Positions 19,775 through 30,602 of a stretch of DNA of 64,000 nt are shown one piece after another. Origin of the DNA: Rhipicephalus microplus (Eukaryota > Arthropoda > Arachnida > Ixodida > Ixodidae); the NCBI RefSeq assembly GCF_043290135.1, contig NC_134700.1, positions 160,858,053 through 160,922,052 of the forward strand, in the 5' to 3' direction. A program made the translations under genes and the position numbers. The notes below the pieces were generated by a model, which did no database searches, was not told the DNA's origin, and saw only the letters and a list, made by a program, of their open reading frames with translations. The stretch's first letter is position 1. Each line of letters opens with the position of its first letter.

Positions 19775-20473
19775 GGGTGTAGAACTTCAAGAAGTTATGT
19801 AACAGCTGCTCTAAACAATCGTCTATGCGGAAAACTTGCTTATTTTTTGTTTTTGTGTGTGTAGCTAGGCCTGAATGTAATTTCAGAAGAAGAGAGCGAA
19901 CTATTTCAGAGTTTTTTTTTTCTACATCAGCCAAATGTAGAGGCTAAATAATGTAGTGTCGATTTATTCACCAACACCAAATTTTGTAGCTGGGGCAAGT
20001 TTAGTGTAAACTTAAGCCAAGAAGCTGTTCAGGGCTTTTGTGTTCCGCGCTGAATAAATTTGTGTTTGATTAATGCCTACTTGCTCATTAAAACTGATGT
20101 TCCTCATTCGTGTCTTCAAGGATCATCTTTGTATACTACTTACTGCTGCGCATTTGCGACTTGTGTTGTTGTTTGATGTTCTTGAATAAAATGAACCCCC
20201 AGGAAACAAATTCAAGTTGTGTCATTTGATTTCCTCATTCTATTTGACAACCTCTGCCAGGCTACTTGTGTATTGAGGGGCAAGATAGCAATGCTCCAAA
20301 TTCACTGCTACAAACGCGCGTTCCCTGGCAGCAGAGACTAGTTCTTGGGCACATTTGTACACAGGGAATCGAATATAATTTCTTAACCAATGTCATGTTT
20401 TGTTGATTTTACAATATGTGAAAACATTTCATATTTCAAAGAAAGCCTACGTTTTACAATGAGGAGCTTGTTT
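19775..20473. other. unassigned AT-rich spacer
   Basis: No protein-like frame or repeat family recognised. AATAAA hexamers occur at about 20053 and 20186, but no coding sequence that they would serve is visible. Confidence 0.4.
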
Positions 20474-20956
20474 TACCGTATTTATTCGCGTAAAGATCGC
20501 ACTCGCATAATAATCGCACCCCTAAATTTTGTCGTCTAAATTCGACATTTTTTTCCCCCGCGTAATGATCGCACCCTGAACTTGCCGCATCAACATGTCT
20601 AGCTGACTCTTGGTTTCTGTGATCTGAAAGCGGGCATCACTATGCTAATGCCGTAAATTTACTGATTTAAATGAAAGCATTCCTTATTTAGATGGAAGAA
20701 ACTTTTGGCGTGCGTGATGTACTCACAACCTCCATAACTGACGCAAAGAAGAAAGAAAAGTGCGGTGGCTTCGCTCCACGGAGTGCTTCGCTCCGTCAGC
20801 CGCCATGTTTGTTTTGACATCCCGCACGGTTACAGCGGCAGCTGCAGCCGCCTGTTGGTCAGCCTGTGTTCATCCCGCTGCAATGATCTTGTTTTTTTTT
20901 CTGGTACCACATTTTTTTGTGTGCTTTGTGATCGTCTGTTGAAGCGCCGTTTCACC

Positions 20957-21717
20957 ATGGGGCGGTATGCGAGCTTTACTGCCGCGTTCTAGCTGAAGGC
21001 TCTTGAGTACGCGCTAGAGCACGGCAACCGCGCTACCGGCAGACATTATGGCGTCGACGAAATCCGGATCTGATATTGGAAAAAAACAGCGCGACATGCT
21101 CATGGCTACTAACAGCACGCGATGGGCTTTCGGCGAACTCAAATCTGGCAAGTTCCGTGACATTGAAAAGGCAGTCCTCGAATACGTGAAGGACATGCGC
21201 AAGGACGGTTATGCAGTGTCATTAGACATGATACGGACGCAGGCGTGCACAGTTTCCCGCAAGCTGGGAATAGCCACAAAGGAATTCCGTGCCACTTCTG
21301 GCTGGACGACACGCTTCATGGGGCGGAATGGACTGTCGCTGGCATTTCCAACGCGCTCGACGGAACGGAAGATGACCCTCTGTGGGACAGTGAAGACACT
21401 GCCAGTTCCGACGGGGAATCGTGCGGCGACGACACTGATTGATTGATTGATATATGGGGTTTAACGTCCCAAAACCACTATATGATTATGAGAGACGCCG
21501 TAGTGGAGGGCTCCGGAAGTTTAGACCACCTGAGGTTCTTTAACGTGCACCCAAATCTGAGCACACGGGCCTACAACATTTCCGCCTCCATCGGAAATGC
21601 AGCCGCCGCAGCCGGGATTCGAACCCGCGCCCTGCGGGTCAGCAACCGAGTACCTTAGCCACTAGACCACCGCGGCGGGGCGACACTGACGCCAGTGATG
21701 CTTTGGAGTCTGAATGA
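20957..21717 (+). pseudogene. Tigger-like transposase remnant (DNA-binding part and C-terminal tail)
   Basis: From ATG 20957 the frame begins MGRYASFTAAF and is interrupted by TAG at 20990-20992 and a later TGA. It shifts at an A7 tract near 21080 and continues KQRDMLMATNSTR, GKFRDIEKAVLEYVKDM, GYAVSLDMIRTQA and GWTTRFMGRNGLSL, the helix-turn-helix region of CENP-B/pogo transposases. At about 21340 it jumps to an acidic C-terminal tail (SNALDGTEDDPLW...), so the whole catalytic region is deleted. The SINE at 21439-21680 splits that tail, which resumes ASDALESE-stop at 21717. Confidence 0.78.
21439..21680 (-). mobile_element. Ruka-like SINE inside the Tigger remnant
   Basis: Inverted full-length copy with a GATT-repeat tail at the left and the tRNA-like head at the right. 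CGACACTGA is duplicated at 21430-21438 and 21681-21689. The duplication lies in transposase coding sequence, so the SINE is younger than the Tigger copy. Confidence 0.9.
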
Positions 21718-22003
21718 ACGTTAGGGGATCAGAGAGGTAAAAAATAAAAGGGCAGTCTGCCATGCATGTAGCTCCTGCGTAATGTGTGCATTTTATTACA
21801 AAGGTAAGCCTTAATTTACTTGTATTTTTGGTTACGTTCATGATAGCTACCGTAAGAATTCTGATTAGCGACATTTTTGCATTTCCGCTGCTCAGAATAT
21901 TTTTTCACGGAAAATTTATCCCGCCTAATGATCGCACCCCAAAGTTGGAGTCAATTTTTTTGAAAGAAAACAAAGAGCGATCATTATGAGAGTATATGCG
22001 GTA

Positions 22004-23284
22004 ATTCAGGTACCGCTTTCTGAATAATCGATTTTTTTCTAATGGGTTGACTAGCAATAAGCTGTAATGGCCAACACAGCTTTAAAGCTTTGGCTGCAAC
22101 AGAAAGCCTCCTGTTGTGATGCAGCCACCCTATAGTGGTTACGTGAAGGGTGGGCAAGCAAGCTCGACCGGGCACTTGGTATTTATTTTCTCAACTTGGC
22201 ACTCCACCAAATGTCAGCCACCTTATTGAACTACTGCTATTACTTGTTAGTAAGTACACTAGAACCAGTCGAATACATGACTTAGGACTGGGACCAAGAT
22301 GTCAATAATATCTTCTTTCTTTGCCACTGGCTGAAACAATATGGTAAAGGCCCTTGTTCCTGCTAAGCCTGTGGTGTTGAACGCTCGTTAAAATATCAAC
22401 TGCTAGCAAGATAAGCGTTCATCATGTAGTTCATCACGTACTTAAGATGCCGTGTAATGCGTCGTGAGGCATTGCATGCTCTCAAAATACGCAGCATAGT
22501 GGCAACCTCAATACCATGCTACAATCTTGGTGACGCTACACTCTTCGTAGTTGTTTTTAATGCTAAAACTTCGTCATATGTGTAAAAACGTTAACGATTT
22601 ACAGTATGATGTACTCTACTATGGGAAAGCAGAGAGCCCTCCCGTTTAATATTCGGTAGTATTCCCGCAGCATTACTTCTATATTTCTGTGGTCAAGTCA
22701 AACACGACATCGGCGAGCATACAGGAATCTGGCCTTCAAAGGTGTGCGGGCCATTTGCACATTTGTATGCACTATTTTCCAGTAAGTAATGCTCTCTCTA
22801 TTGTGTGATTTTTGGATGCCAGCTGTTTTTGATCTGCCAGTCTAATCTTTTATCAAGGGGACTTGTCATTTTATTGTGGCTTTTATATGTAATTGTTGTT
22901 GCCTGTAGTAACTGAAGTGTTTCTGTGCTAAGCATGTGAATGAGGATATACAGCCAACTGATCAAGGACTTAGAGAAGTCCAGTATTGCCTTCATGGTGA
23001 GACCGCCATTGTCTTTGGGTTACTTAGGCAAGTAATGAGATTGCTTTACTAGCAAATTAACATTCTCGTAAAGAACTGTTTGCAATTGCAAGCCTATTCT
23101 TCGTGCGTTCAGTATAGCGAAACGGATCGCGCACGCATTACCCGCGAGCAGGGAACAGGACCGCTATGTTCACATCAGAACGCCCGTTACAAGCAAGCAA
23201 GTGCCGAAATTTTATTGAAGGCGCGTCGTGGCCGTGTCGATTTTCATGAAACGCGGCAATTAAGTCATCTCACTTGTGTCATTG
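22004..23284. other. no recognised feature
   Basis: AT-rich unique-looking sequence. No splice-bounded conserved frame, repeat family or tandem structure recognised. Confidence 0.4.
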
Positions 23285-23296
23285 AATCGCCTTACG

Positions 23297-23536
23297 CCCC
23301 GCCGCGGTGGTCTGGTGGCTAAGGTACTCGGCTGCTGACCCGCAAGTCGCGGGATCGAATCCCTGCTGTGGCGGCTGCATTTCTGATGGAGGCGGAAATG
23401 TTATAGGCCCGTGTGCTCAGATTTGGGTGCACGTTAAAGAACCCCAGGTGGTGGAAATTTCCGGAGCCCTCCACTACGGCGTCTCTCATAATCATATGGT
23501 GGTTTTGGGACGTTAAACTCCACATATCAATGAATT
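23297..23536 (+). mobile_element. Ruka-like SINE
   Basis: Full-length sense copy with A box and a B box GGGATCGAATCCC. It is flanked by a 12-bp duplication with one mismatch (AATCGCCTTACG at 23285-23296, AATCGGCTTACG at 23537-23548). Confidence 0.88.
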
Positions 23537-23548
23537 AATCGGCTTACG

Positions 23549-24960
23549 TTTGCGTGGGGTGATATAGGCGATGCGCGTGCACAGAGAAGGCTGCAATGAT
23601 CTTTCGCCCCCTCTGATTAGGGAACTTCCGCGTATAGTGCTCGGTGCTTATCTGCTGTATTCGAGCTTTGCGCGAGAAAGCCACAATATCGACGTTTCCT
23701 TTTGCTGCGCAACATTATTCAGGAGCAGCCACTGCAGCGCATCTTCTCTCAGACAGGTGAGATGTATATAGTTTTTCGCGCCTATTTATAGCTTAAGAAA
23801 GAAGCAGACAAGCATCACACACACAGCAGCCGCAGTATGAACTGTCTATATACGTATTTAGAAATGCCTGCCTATTTTCCTGACCCGATTCTGCTCAGGC
23901 CCGCCGCCTCAATTCAAATTTCGTCACTCTCTTGTCACATTTAGTTCTGCTTACACGTGACAGATATAAGACGGGTTATTAAAGAGATGCCGCGTTTCTT
24001 GCGCGCTGGGTCCCGTCACTTTCGATCGATATCGCCCGTGATGTTCAATTATGAATATCTCGAATTACGTGCAGCTTTGGTGATTTCCAGAAAATGGGTG
24101 TGTCGTAGATTAGCACGCATATTGCAACTGCCCTCAAGTGAAAGCTCAACTACGTAGTCTTTGTTGGTCAATTATTAGTCGCGTCAATGCCATTTCAGTT
24201 GCGGTCAAGTTTTCTGCCTCGACGTATTCGTGTGCGAAGGCGACAGGACAATGACTGTCGTTGCACTTTTACTTTAAAATTTGTATTGTCAAAAAAAAGT
24301 ATATCTTTGTCGAAGCACCCCGTGTGTCGTCTTTTCGAGCACGTTTTCCCTTCCGAGACGTTGCCCGCCTCAATTTCCCCTTGGGGAACTTTCCCGTCGG
24401 CCGGGAGTGGGGCAGCTGTTCGTAAATAGCCGCCATTTATTTCGCTGCCACCCCGCTAACAGAGGTTTAACTCGGTGTCCCATCGGCCTGATTCTGGCGG
24501 CGCTCGCCGAACAAGCGCGGAGGCCGAGGCGGGATTTGCGTATATAGGCCACTTCGGGAATCGGGACGGGTCGGAGAGGGCATATGCTTGTTGGCCTCTT
24601 GGTTCGGGGGCCATTTTTTGTTCTCCGTCGCTGGGCGGCGTTTACGTCTTCTCGGCGAGATCCCTGGCGTCGGTGGGCGCGCTTGCACCTTCTGTATCCT
24701 CAAAGTCCCGATCGAGGCAGCGCCTCGGGATCGCGCACTATCTGTTTTTCTAAACTGTGCCAGAATCTTTTTCTCCTACTTCGGAGTGCCCGATCGCGGG
24801 AGCGCTGGTCGAACAGCTAGGTCAGTCCTGCAAGATTTTCATCTATAAATATAAATAGCGTTCCGTCCTGTCTACTTGCTTCCTGGGTCCCGTCTTTATT
24901 TGCGCTCTACTTTTACTTTTATACATGCATCAACTCGCCAAGCAACGCATTTTACTTTCT
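23549..24960. other. unassigned sequence with a GC-rich TATA-bearing part
   Basis: From about 24,360 to 24,900 the sequence is GC-rich and contains CTATAAATATAAATAG at about 24,842. The short frames here show no recognised protein. It could be a host promoter or a solo LTR; I found no paired ends or target duplication to decide. Confidence 0.3.
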
Positions 24961-24964
24961 TGTC

Positions 24965-25207
24965 TATAGACCATTTTACCTAAGACACGTGGGCGCCACC
25001 ATCTGGAGTTGCGAAGTTAATGTGTCATTGTTTTTGGATACGGTAATGTGAATCGATAAGGCCATGAAACATCGTATGCACAACTTCAACCATTTTCGTG
25101 TGTATGCGTCTACTGTAAAACTATTCGTCTTGTTGCTAAAAATGCGCAACACAAAGGTTAACAACCCAACAAGGAGGCACTAAAACCGCCCCTTAAAATA
25201 GTCTATA
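24965..25207. mobile_element. possible small MITE
   Basis: TATAGACCATTTTA (24965-24978) and TAAAATAGTCTATA (25194-25207) form an imperfect 14-bp terminal inverted repeat around 215 bp of non-coding DNA. It ends 60 bp before the satellite array. The short TIR makes this tentative. Confidence 0.4.
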
Positions 25208-25270
25208 TATAGACCTATCCCATGTTTGTAAACAGCGTTATGTGCCGTCAACATAGTGATTCACTTGCAG

Positions 25271-26046
25271 CGACATCGCGGCGCGCAGGCTCCGCCTAAA
25301 GTTTCTATTTTGGGGGGGGGGGGGAATCTAGGCGATTTAGCTCCCCGAGCCCAAAGCTCGCCACCGCCCTCTACGATCACGTGACAAGCACAGCGCGCTG
25401 AAGTGCCTCCCGCCTGATCGTGACTGCAAACGGCGTACATTGTAACCAGCGGTAGGCGCCATCGACACGCGGTTGTAGCGACGTGGCGGCGCGCATGCTC
25501 CGCGCAGCCCAATGCTCGCCACCGCCCTCTACGATCACGTGACGAGCACAGCGCGCTGAAGTGCCTCCCGCCTGATCGTGACTGCAAACGGCGTACTTTG
25601 TAAGCAGCGGTAGGCGCCATCGACACGCGCTTATAGCGACGTGGCGGCGCGCATGCTCCGCGCAGCCCAATGCTCGCCACCGCCCTCTACGATCACGTGA
25701 CGAGCACAGCGCGCTGAAGTGCCTCCCGCCTGATCGTGACTGCAAACGGCGTACTTTGTAAGCAGCGGTAGGCGCCATCTACGCGCGCTTGTAGCGACGT
25801 GGCGGCGCGCATGCTCCGCGCAGCCCAAAGCTCGCCACCGCCCTCTACGATCACGTGACGAGCACAGCGCGCTGAAGTGCCTCCCGCCTGATCGTGACTG
25901 CAAACGGCGTACTTTGTAAGCAGCGGTAGGCGCCATCGACACGCGCTTGTAGCGACGTGGCGGCGCGCATGCTCCGCGCAGCCCAATGCTCGCCACCGCC
26001 CTCTACGATCACGTGACGAGCACAGCGCGCTGAAGTGCCTCCCGCC
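25271..26046 (+). repeat. 158-bp satellite array, left part (about five units)
   Basis: The unit contains 'gcgcgcatgctccgcgcagc', 'ctcgccaccgccctctacga', TCACGTGAC (an E-box-like palindrome), 'gatcgtgactgcaaacggcg' and 'agcggtaggcgccatcgaca'. The CACGTG motif recurs every 158 bp (near 25377, 25535, 25693, 25851, 26009). The outermost unit carries a variant block 'ggctccgcctaaagtttcta' plus a 13-G tract not found in inner units. The array stops where the P-like transposon is inserted. Confidence 0.95.
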
Positions 26047-26225
26047 GTCACCCCCGGAAGCTTTTCAGGCCTGCGCGTCACGTGACGTGACGTCGACGAC
26101 GTCACATCGCGCCGGCCGGCCGGCCGCCCTTCGCTGGGTGGCTGCGCCAGCCGCGAGCGCCCTTCACGCCTACCGACTCGGGCGAGGTTCCTTGACACCA
26201 TGTCCGCACGATTTATCAAGGTATC

Positions 26226-26465
26226 CATTGATTGTATGGTTTAACGCGCCGACGCAACGCAGGCGATGAAGCGCGCCGTAGGGGAGAGCTCAGGATCAAG
26301 TTTTACTACCTGGGAATCTTTATTGTGTGCCGAAATCTCGTACACACGGGCGTTTTTGCTTTTCGCCTCCATCAGAAATGCGGCCGCCGCAGCCGGGTAT
26401 CGAAACTGCGCCCTAGTGCTCAGCAGCGCTACGCCTTAGCCACTGAGCCACCGTTGCGGGGGAAC
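26226..26465 (-). mobile_element. diverged Ruka-like SINE within the P-like element
   Basis: The body is recognisable but heavily substituted. TTATCAAGGTATC is duplicated exactly at 26213-26225 and 26466-26478. An exact duplication around such a diverged copy suggests a distinct subfamily rather than great age. Confidence 0.82.
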
Positions 26466-27141
26466 TTATCAAGGTATCAAGAAATAATGAATATCGTGAA
26501 TGGAATAATGCGTATTTATTTATCACAGCCAGACGCCGTCTGTACAAATATCACAGTGCACATTGTTCTCGGTCCAGGCAGACGACAGGCAACACAAGAT
26601 GTTGCCCTTAATGCTGAAAATATGCCAAAAGTACAAAACACAATATCTTGCCACATAAAACTCAGAAAACAAAACAGATTGTAACAGCAAAAACATCCCC
26701 GAGCTTTGGAACAGAAAAAGCACACTTTCATTTAAATTGTAGGTTAGAGGAAAACATACCATTCGTTTATCATAGTAGCAGTAGCAACACAAGGTATCAG
26801 GTTCAAACACTTGCCAAAAATACAATACAAAAGAACACTGGTGACTAAATTGTGGTCCACAGCATGATAAATGACAGAAAGAAAAGTAATTGTACTGCCA
26901 CAGGTAGGTGCATGTCCTAGGGAAAAAATCAAACAAAAATCTAAGAAAAAAACAAATCACAGTGCACAACATGTCTGTACACAGAGTGCACAAGGAAAGT
27001 GTACACAGCTTAGGTACCAAAACGGACTGTACAACTGCTACAGTGGGCACCGAGGCAGTTCGAGTTAAAAAAAAAAAGAAAAAAGTACAGCACCTTTAAA
27101 AGCTAACAACTTGTAAAGAGATACAAAACTGGAAACAAGGC

Positions 27142-27750
27142 TCAAACAAGGGAATGTATTGCTTGAGCCAGGTGGCAATAAGTGCAGCGCTCCTCAGACA
27201 GCATCGACAGGTTGTTCAAAATTTCCAACAAGGAACTTACTTTTTGAACTGAGTCTGGTACAATAGCGCTACCAAGGTTCTTGATTGGTGAACCTTGATA
27301 GCAGGCAAAGACTTCAAGGTTTGCAAACACGGTCAATGACGCATTCAAACAAGGTTCACGATAGTCGATAATGTTCAAAAACATGGAGCACTCTTCTTTA
27401 TGAATCACAGTCCACTTCGGAGACACTGACACCCCTTGCAGGCGAGCCCTTAGTTCTTCGAGGGACGAAAACCGGTCTCGTTTTTGCTCCGCTTCATATG
27501 ACGCCAGCGACTTTTCTACAGCACGGGCGAGTTGGGAGGCTTCTTGTCGGCTCCTCTTGGCGTCAGGGGTTTCTCTCGTGCTCTGGTCTCGTACTGATAG
27601 GTAGGACGGACAGCCGGAAAATACCGTTAGGACAGATCCAGGACGCAACCGTGGTACTGGGAGTGCAACTTCAATAACTCTCCCTGTCCTTGGATCCGTC
27701 TACGATGTCGTCTTCTCAATGCATGAAGCGTCGAAATGATTCGCGCACAC
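27142..27750 (-). pseudogene. THAP-domain protein exon 2 (transposon-encoded), broken by a stop
   Basis: The acceptor TTTTGCAG precedes VCANHFDASCIEKTTS, which supplies the final C..H of the THAP zinc motif. A TAG at 27700-27702 follows, then the frame continues TDPRTGRVIEVALPVPRLRP and a further 168-codon open stretch to a TGA at 27142-27144. That stretch is rich in charged residues (QEASQLARAVEKSLASYEAEQKRD) and ends in a Cys/His-containing tail. No transposase catalytic domain is present. Confidence 0.75.
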
Positions 27751-28160
27751 CTGCAAAAACGTTTCAAGAACGTCTGAGACGCCACTTCTCAAAAGAAAAA
27801 AATGCGCTCCCGTTTGCATGACCGCGTTTACAGTCCGTGTAGCTAAAAAAAAGTCTACCTACGTTTCGCAAGCATCTAAATAAAAGCGCTGCGCTAAGCG
27901 GTACAAGCAACATGAAAGGAAACACGGGAGCGTGATGTCACCGCACTCCACAAAGCGCTTCCACCGAGAGCTTGCAAGAATGGACGACACCACGGCACTG
28001 TTAGTGAACAAAGCGCAGCTGACCATCCTTGCTGCGAACGCTGCTGGCGTCAGCGCTTCGCGAGGCCCGGCGGCCACACGCTCAAGTATTTCCCATCATA
28101 GGTGATTTCTACCCGAACAAGCAACGACAAGCTAAGAACAGGAGCATCTCAAATTCTTAC

Positions 28161-28313
28161 CTTAGTGCACGAAGTCGGCACGAAGTCCTTCCTAGGAATG
28201 GCGAGTAGCCATTGTTTGAGAGCGTCGGCGTCTTTAGGGAAGGAAAACACTTGTATCTTCTTTCCTGTTTTGTAGTTGCCGGTGCATCCGGGTACACAAC
28301 ACTTATTCGGCAT
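28161..28313 (-). pseudogene. THAP-domain protein exon 1 (transposon-encoded)
   Basis: From ATG at 28313 the 51 codons read MPNKCCVPGCTGNYKTGKK, VFSFPKDADALKQWLLAIPR and DFVPTSCTK, followed by the donor GTAAGA. The C-x4-C pair, FxFPKD and the conserved W are hallmarks of the THAP DNA-binding zinc domain found in P-element transposases and domesticated relatives. The exon itself is intact; the gene is broken in exon 2. Confidence 0.82.
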
Positions 28314-28530
28314 TGTCGCATCACTCCAGCATCACGCACGGAAACGAAATTGCCGCAAAACAACAACGGAAAGCAACAAACGTGAAACACCGTCAACACC
28401 ACGCCGCCGAACCGTCACCACCGCCGCCCGCGCTGTGCTCGCTGCCGCTGCGGCTTCCCCGAGAGTCGGCCGGCCGGAAATGACGTCAAATTGCTGGGCG
28501 CAGGCCTGAAAAGATTTTCCGGGGGTGACG

Positions 28531-30440
28531 CTCCCGCCTGATCGTGACTGCAAACGGCGTACATTGTAACCAGCGGTAGGCGCCATCGACACGCGCTTGT
28601 AGCGACGTGGCGGCGCGCATGCTCCGCGCAGCCCAATGCTCGCCACCGCCCTCTACGATCACGTGACGAGCACAGCGCGCTGAAGTGCCTCCCGCCTGAT
28701 CGTGACTGCAAACGGCGTACTTTGTAAGCAGCGGTAGGCGCCATCGACACGCGCTTGTAGCGACGTGGCGGCGCGCATGCTCCGCGCAGCCCAAAGCTCG
28801 CCACCGCCCTCTACGATCACGTGACGAGCACAGCGCGCGGAAGTGCCTCCCGCCTGATCGTGACTGCAAACGGCGTACTTTGTAAGCAGCGGTAGGCGCC
28901 ATCGACACGCGCTTATAGCGACGTGGCGGCGCGCATGCTCCGCGCAGCCCAATGCTCGCCACCGCCCTCTACGATCACGTGACGAGCACAGCGCGCTGAA
29001 GTGCCTCCCGCCTGATCGTGACTGCAAACGGCGTACATTGTAGCCAGCGGTAGGCGCCATCGACACGCGCTTATAGCGACGTGGCGGCGCGCATGCTCCG
29101 CGCAGCCCAATGCTCGCCACCGCCCTCTACGATCACGTGACGAGCACAGCGCGCTGAAGTGCCTCCCGCCTGATCGTGACTGCAAACGGCGTACATTGTA
29201 GCCAGCGGTAGGCGCCATCGACACGCGCTTATAGCGACGTGGCGGCGCGCATGCTCCGCGCAGCCCAATGCTCGCCACCGCCCTCTACGATCACGTGACG
29301 AGCACAGCGCGCTGAAGTGCCTCCCGCCTGATCGTGACTGCAAACGGCGTACTTTGTAACCAGCGGTAGGCGCCATCGACACGCGCTTATAGCGACGTGG
29401 CGGCGCGCATGCTCCGCGCAGCCCAATGCTCGCCACCGCCCTCTACGATCACGTGACGAGCACAGCGCGCTGAAGTGCCTCCCGCCTGATCGTGACTGCA
29501 AACGGCGTACATTGTAGCCAGCGGTAGGCGCCATCGACACGCGCTTATAGCGACGTGGCGGCGCGCATGCTCCGCGCAGCCCAATGCTCGCCACCGCCCT
29601 CTACGATCACGTGACGAGCACAGCGCGCTGAAGTGCCTCCCGCCTGATCGTGACTGCAAACGGCGTACTTTGTAAGCAGCGGTAGGCGCCATCGACACGC
29701 GCTTGTAGCGACGTGGCGGCGCGCATGCTCCGCGCAGCCCAATGCTCGCCACCGCCCTCTACGATCACGTGACGAGCACAGCGCGCTGAAGTGCCTCCCG
29801 CCTGATCGTGACTGCAAACGGCGTACTTTGTAACCAGCGGTAGGCGCCATCGACACGCGCTTGTAGCGACGTGGCGGCGCGCATGCTCCGCGCAGCCCAA
29901 TGCTCGCCACCGCCCTCTACGATCACGTGACGAGCACAGCGCGCTGAAGTGCCTCCCGCCTGATCGTGACTGCAAACGGCGTACTTTGTAAGCAGCGGTA
30001 GGCGCCATCGACACGCGCTTATAGCGACGTGGCGGCGCGCATGCTCCGCGCAGCCCAATGCTCGCCACCGCCCTCTACGATCACGTGACGAGCACAGCGC
30101 GCTGAAGTGCCTCCCGCCTGATCGTGACTGCAAACGGCGTACTTTGTAACCAGCGGTAGGCGCCATCGACACGCGCTTGTAGTGACGTGGCGGCGCGCAT
30201 GCTCCGCGCAGCCCAATGCTCGCCACCGCCCTCTACGATCACGTGACGAGCACAGCGCGCTGAAGTGCCTCCCGCCTGATCGTGACTGCAAACGGCGTAC
30301 TTTGTAAGCAGCGGTAGGCACCATCGACACGCGCTTGTAGCGACGTGGCGGCGCGCAGGCTCCGCCTAAAGTTTCTAAATTTTGTGGGGGAAAATCTAGG
30401 CAATTTAGCTCCCACAGCCCAAAGCTCGCCACCGCCTTTG
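28531..30440 (+). repeat. 158-bp satellite array, right part (about eleven to twelve units)
   Basis: Same unit as 25271-26046; the CACGTG motif recurs every 158 bp from about 28,658 to about 30,238. Units differ at a handful of positions, for example 'acattgtaaccagc' versus 'actttgtaagcagc' and 'cttatagcg' versus 'cttgtagcg'. The last unit (30350-30415) has the same 'ggctccgcctaaagtttcta' variant block as the left edge. Because 158 is not a multiple of three, the open frames on the - strand rotate between units and are not genes. Confidence 0.95.
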
Positions 30441-30602
30441 GTGATCAAGCGGGAGGCACTTCAGCGCGCTGTGCTCGTCACGTGATCATGGAGGGCGGTG
30501 GCGAGCTTTGGGCTGCACGGAGCATGCGCGCCGCCACGTCGCTACAAGCACGTGTCGACGGCGCCTACCATTGCTTACAATGTACGCCGTTTGCAGTGAC
30601 GA
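30441..30602 (-). repeat. terminal inverted unit of the 158-bp satellite
   Basis: After a 12-bp junction the unit continues in opposite orientation ('gcgggaggcacttcagcgcg' to 'acgccgtttgcagtgac'), making a foldback at the right edge of the array. It is about 90-95% like the direct units. Confidence 0.88.

Larger units (their letters stand above)
20474..22003 (+). mobile_element. pogo/Tigger-type DNA transposon, internally deleted
   Basis: Termini are inverted: TACCGTATTTATTCGCGTAA at the left and the complement of TACCGCATATACTCTCATAA at the right, with TA at both outer edges. Subterminal 'gatcgcaccc' blocks recur at both ends. It carries a broken transposase with an N-terminal CENP-B/Tc5-type DNA-binding region but no DDE core, and a SINE is inserted near the 3' end of the frame. 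Confidence 0.8.
26047..28530 (-). mobile_element. P-element-like transposon with split THAP gene
   Basis: Ends are inverted repeats of about 31-33 bp: GTCACCCCCGGAAGCTTTTC at the left matches the complement of the right end (GTCACCCCCGGAAAATCTTTTC), both continuing AGGCCTGCGC. CTCCCGCC is duplicated at 26039-26046 and 28531-28538, an 8-bp duplication as made by P-type transposases. The interior carries a two-exon THAP-domain gene on the - strand. The length (2.48 kb including a SINE) is too short for a complete transposase, so the copy is non-autonomous. It splits the satellite array. Confidence 0.85.

Noticed and set aside
24187..24848. Solo LTR with TATA box
   Set aside because: A CTATAAATA box and GC-rich stretch are suggestive, but no TG/CA ends with a matching 4-6-bp duplication were found, so it is described only as unassigned.
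25261..30432. Many 120-150-codon - strand open frames (MASIGLRGACAPPRRYKR...)
   Set aside because: They are produced by the 158-bp satellite. The unit length is not a multiple of three, all frames are open for part of each unit, and no domain is present.
25271..30602. CRISPR-like regular repeats
   Set aside because: Units are contiguous and nearly identical over their whole 158 bp; there are no unique spacers and the genome is eukaryotic.
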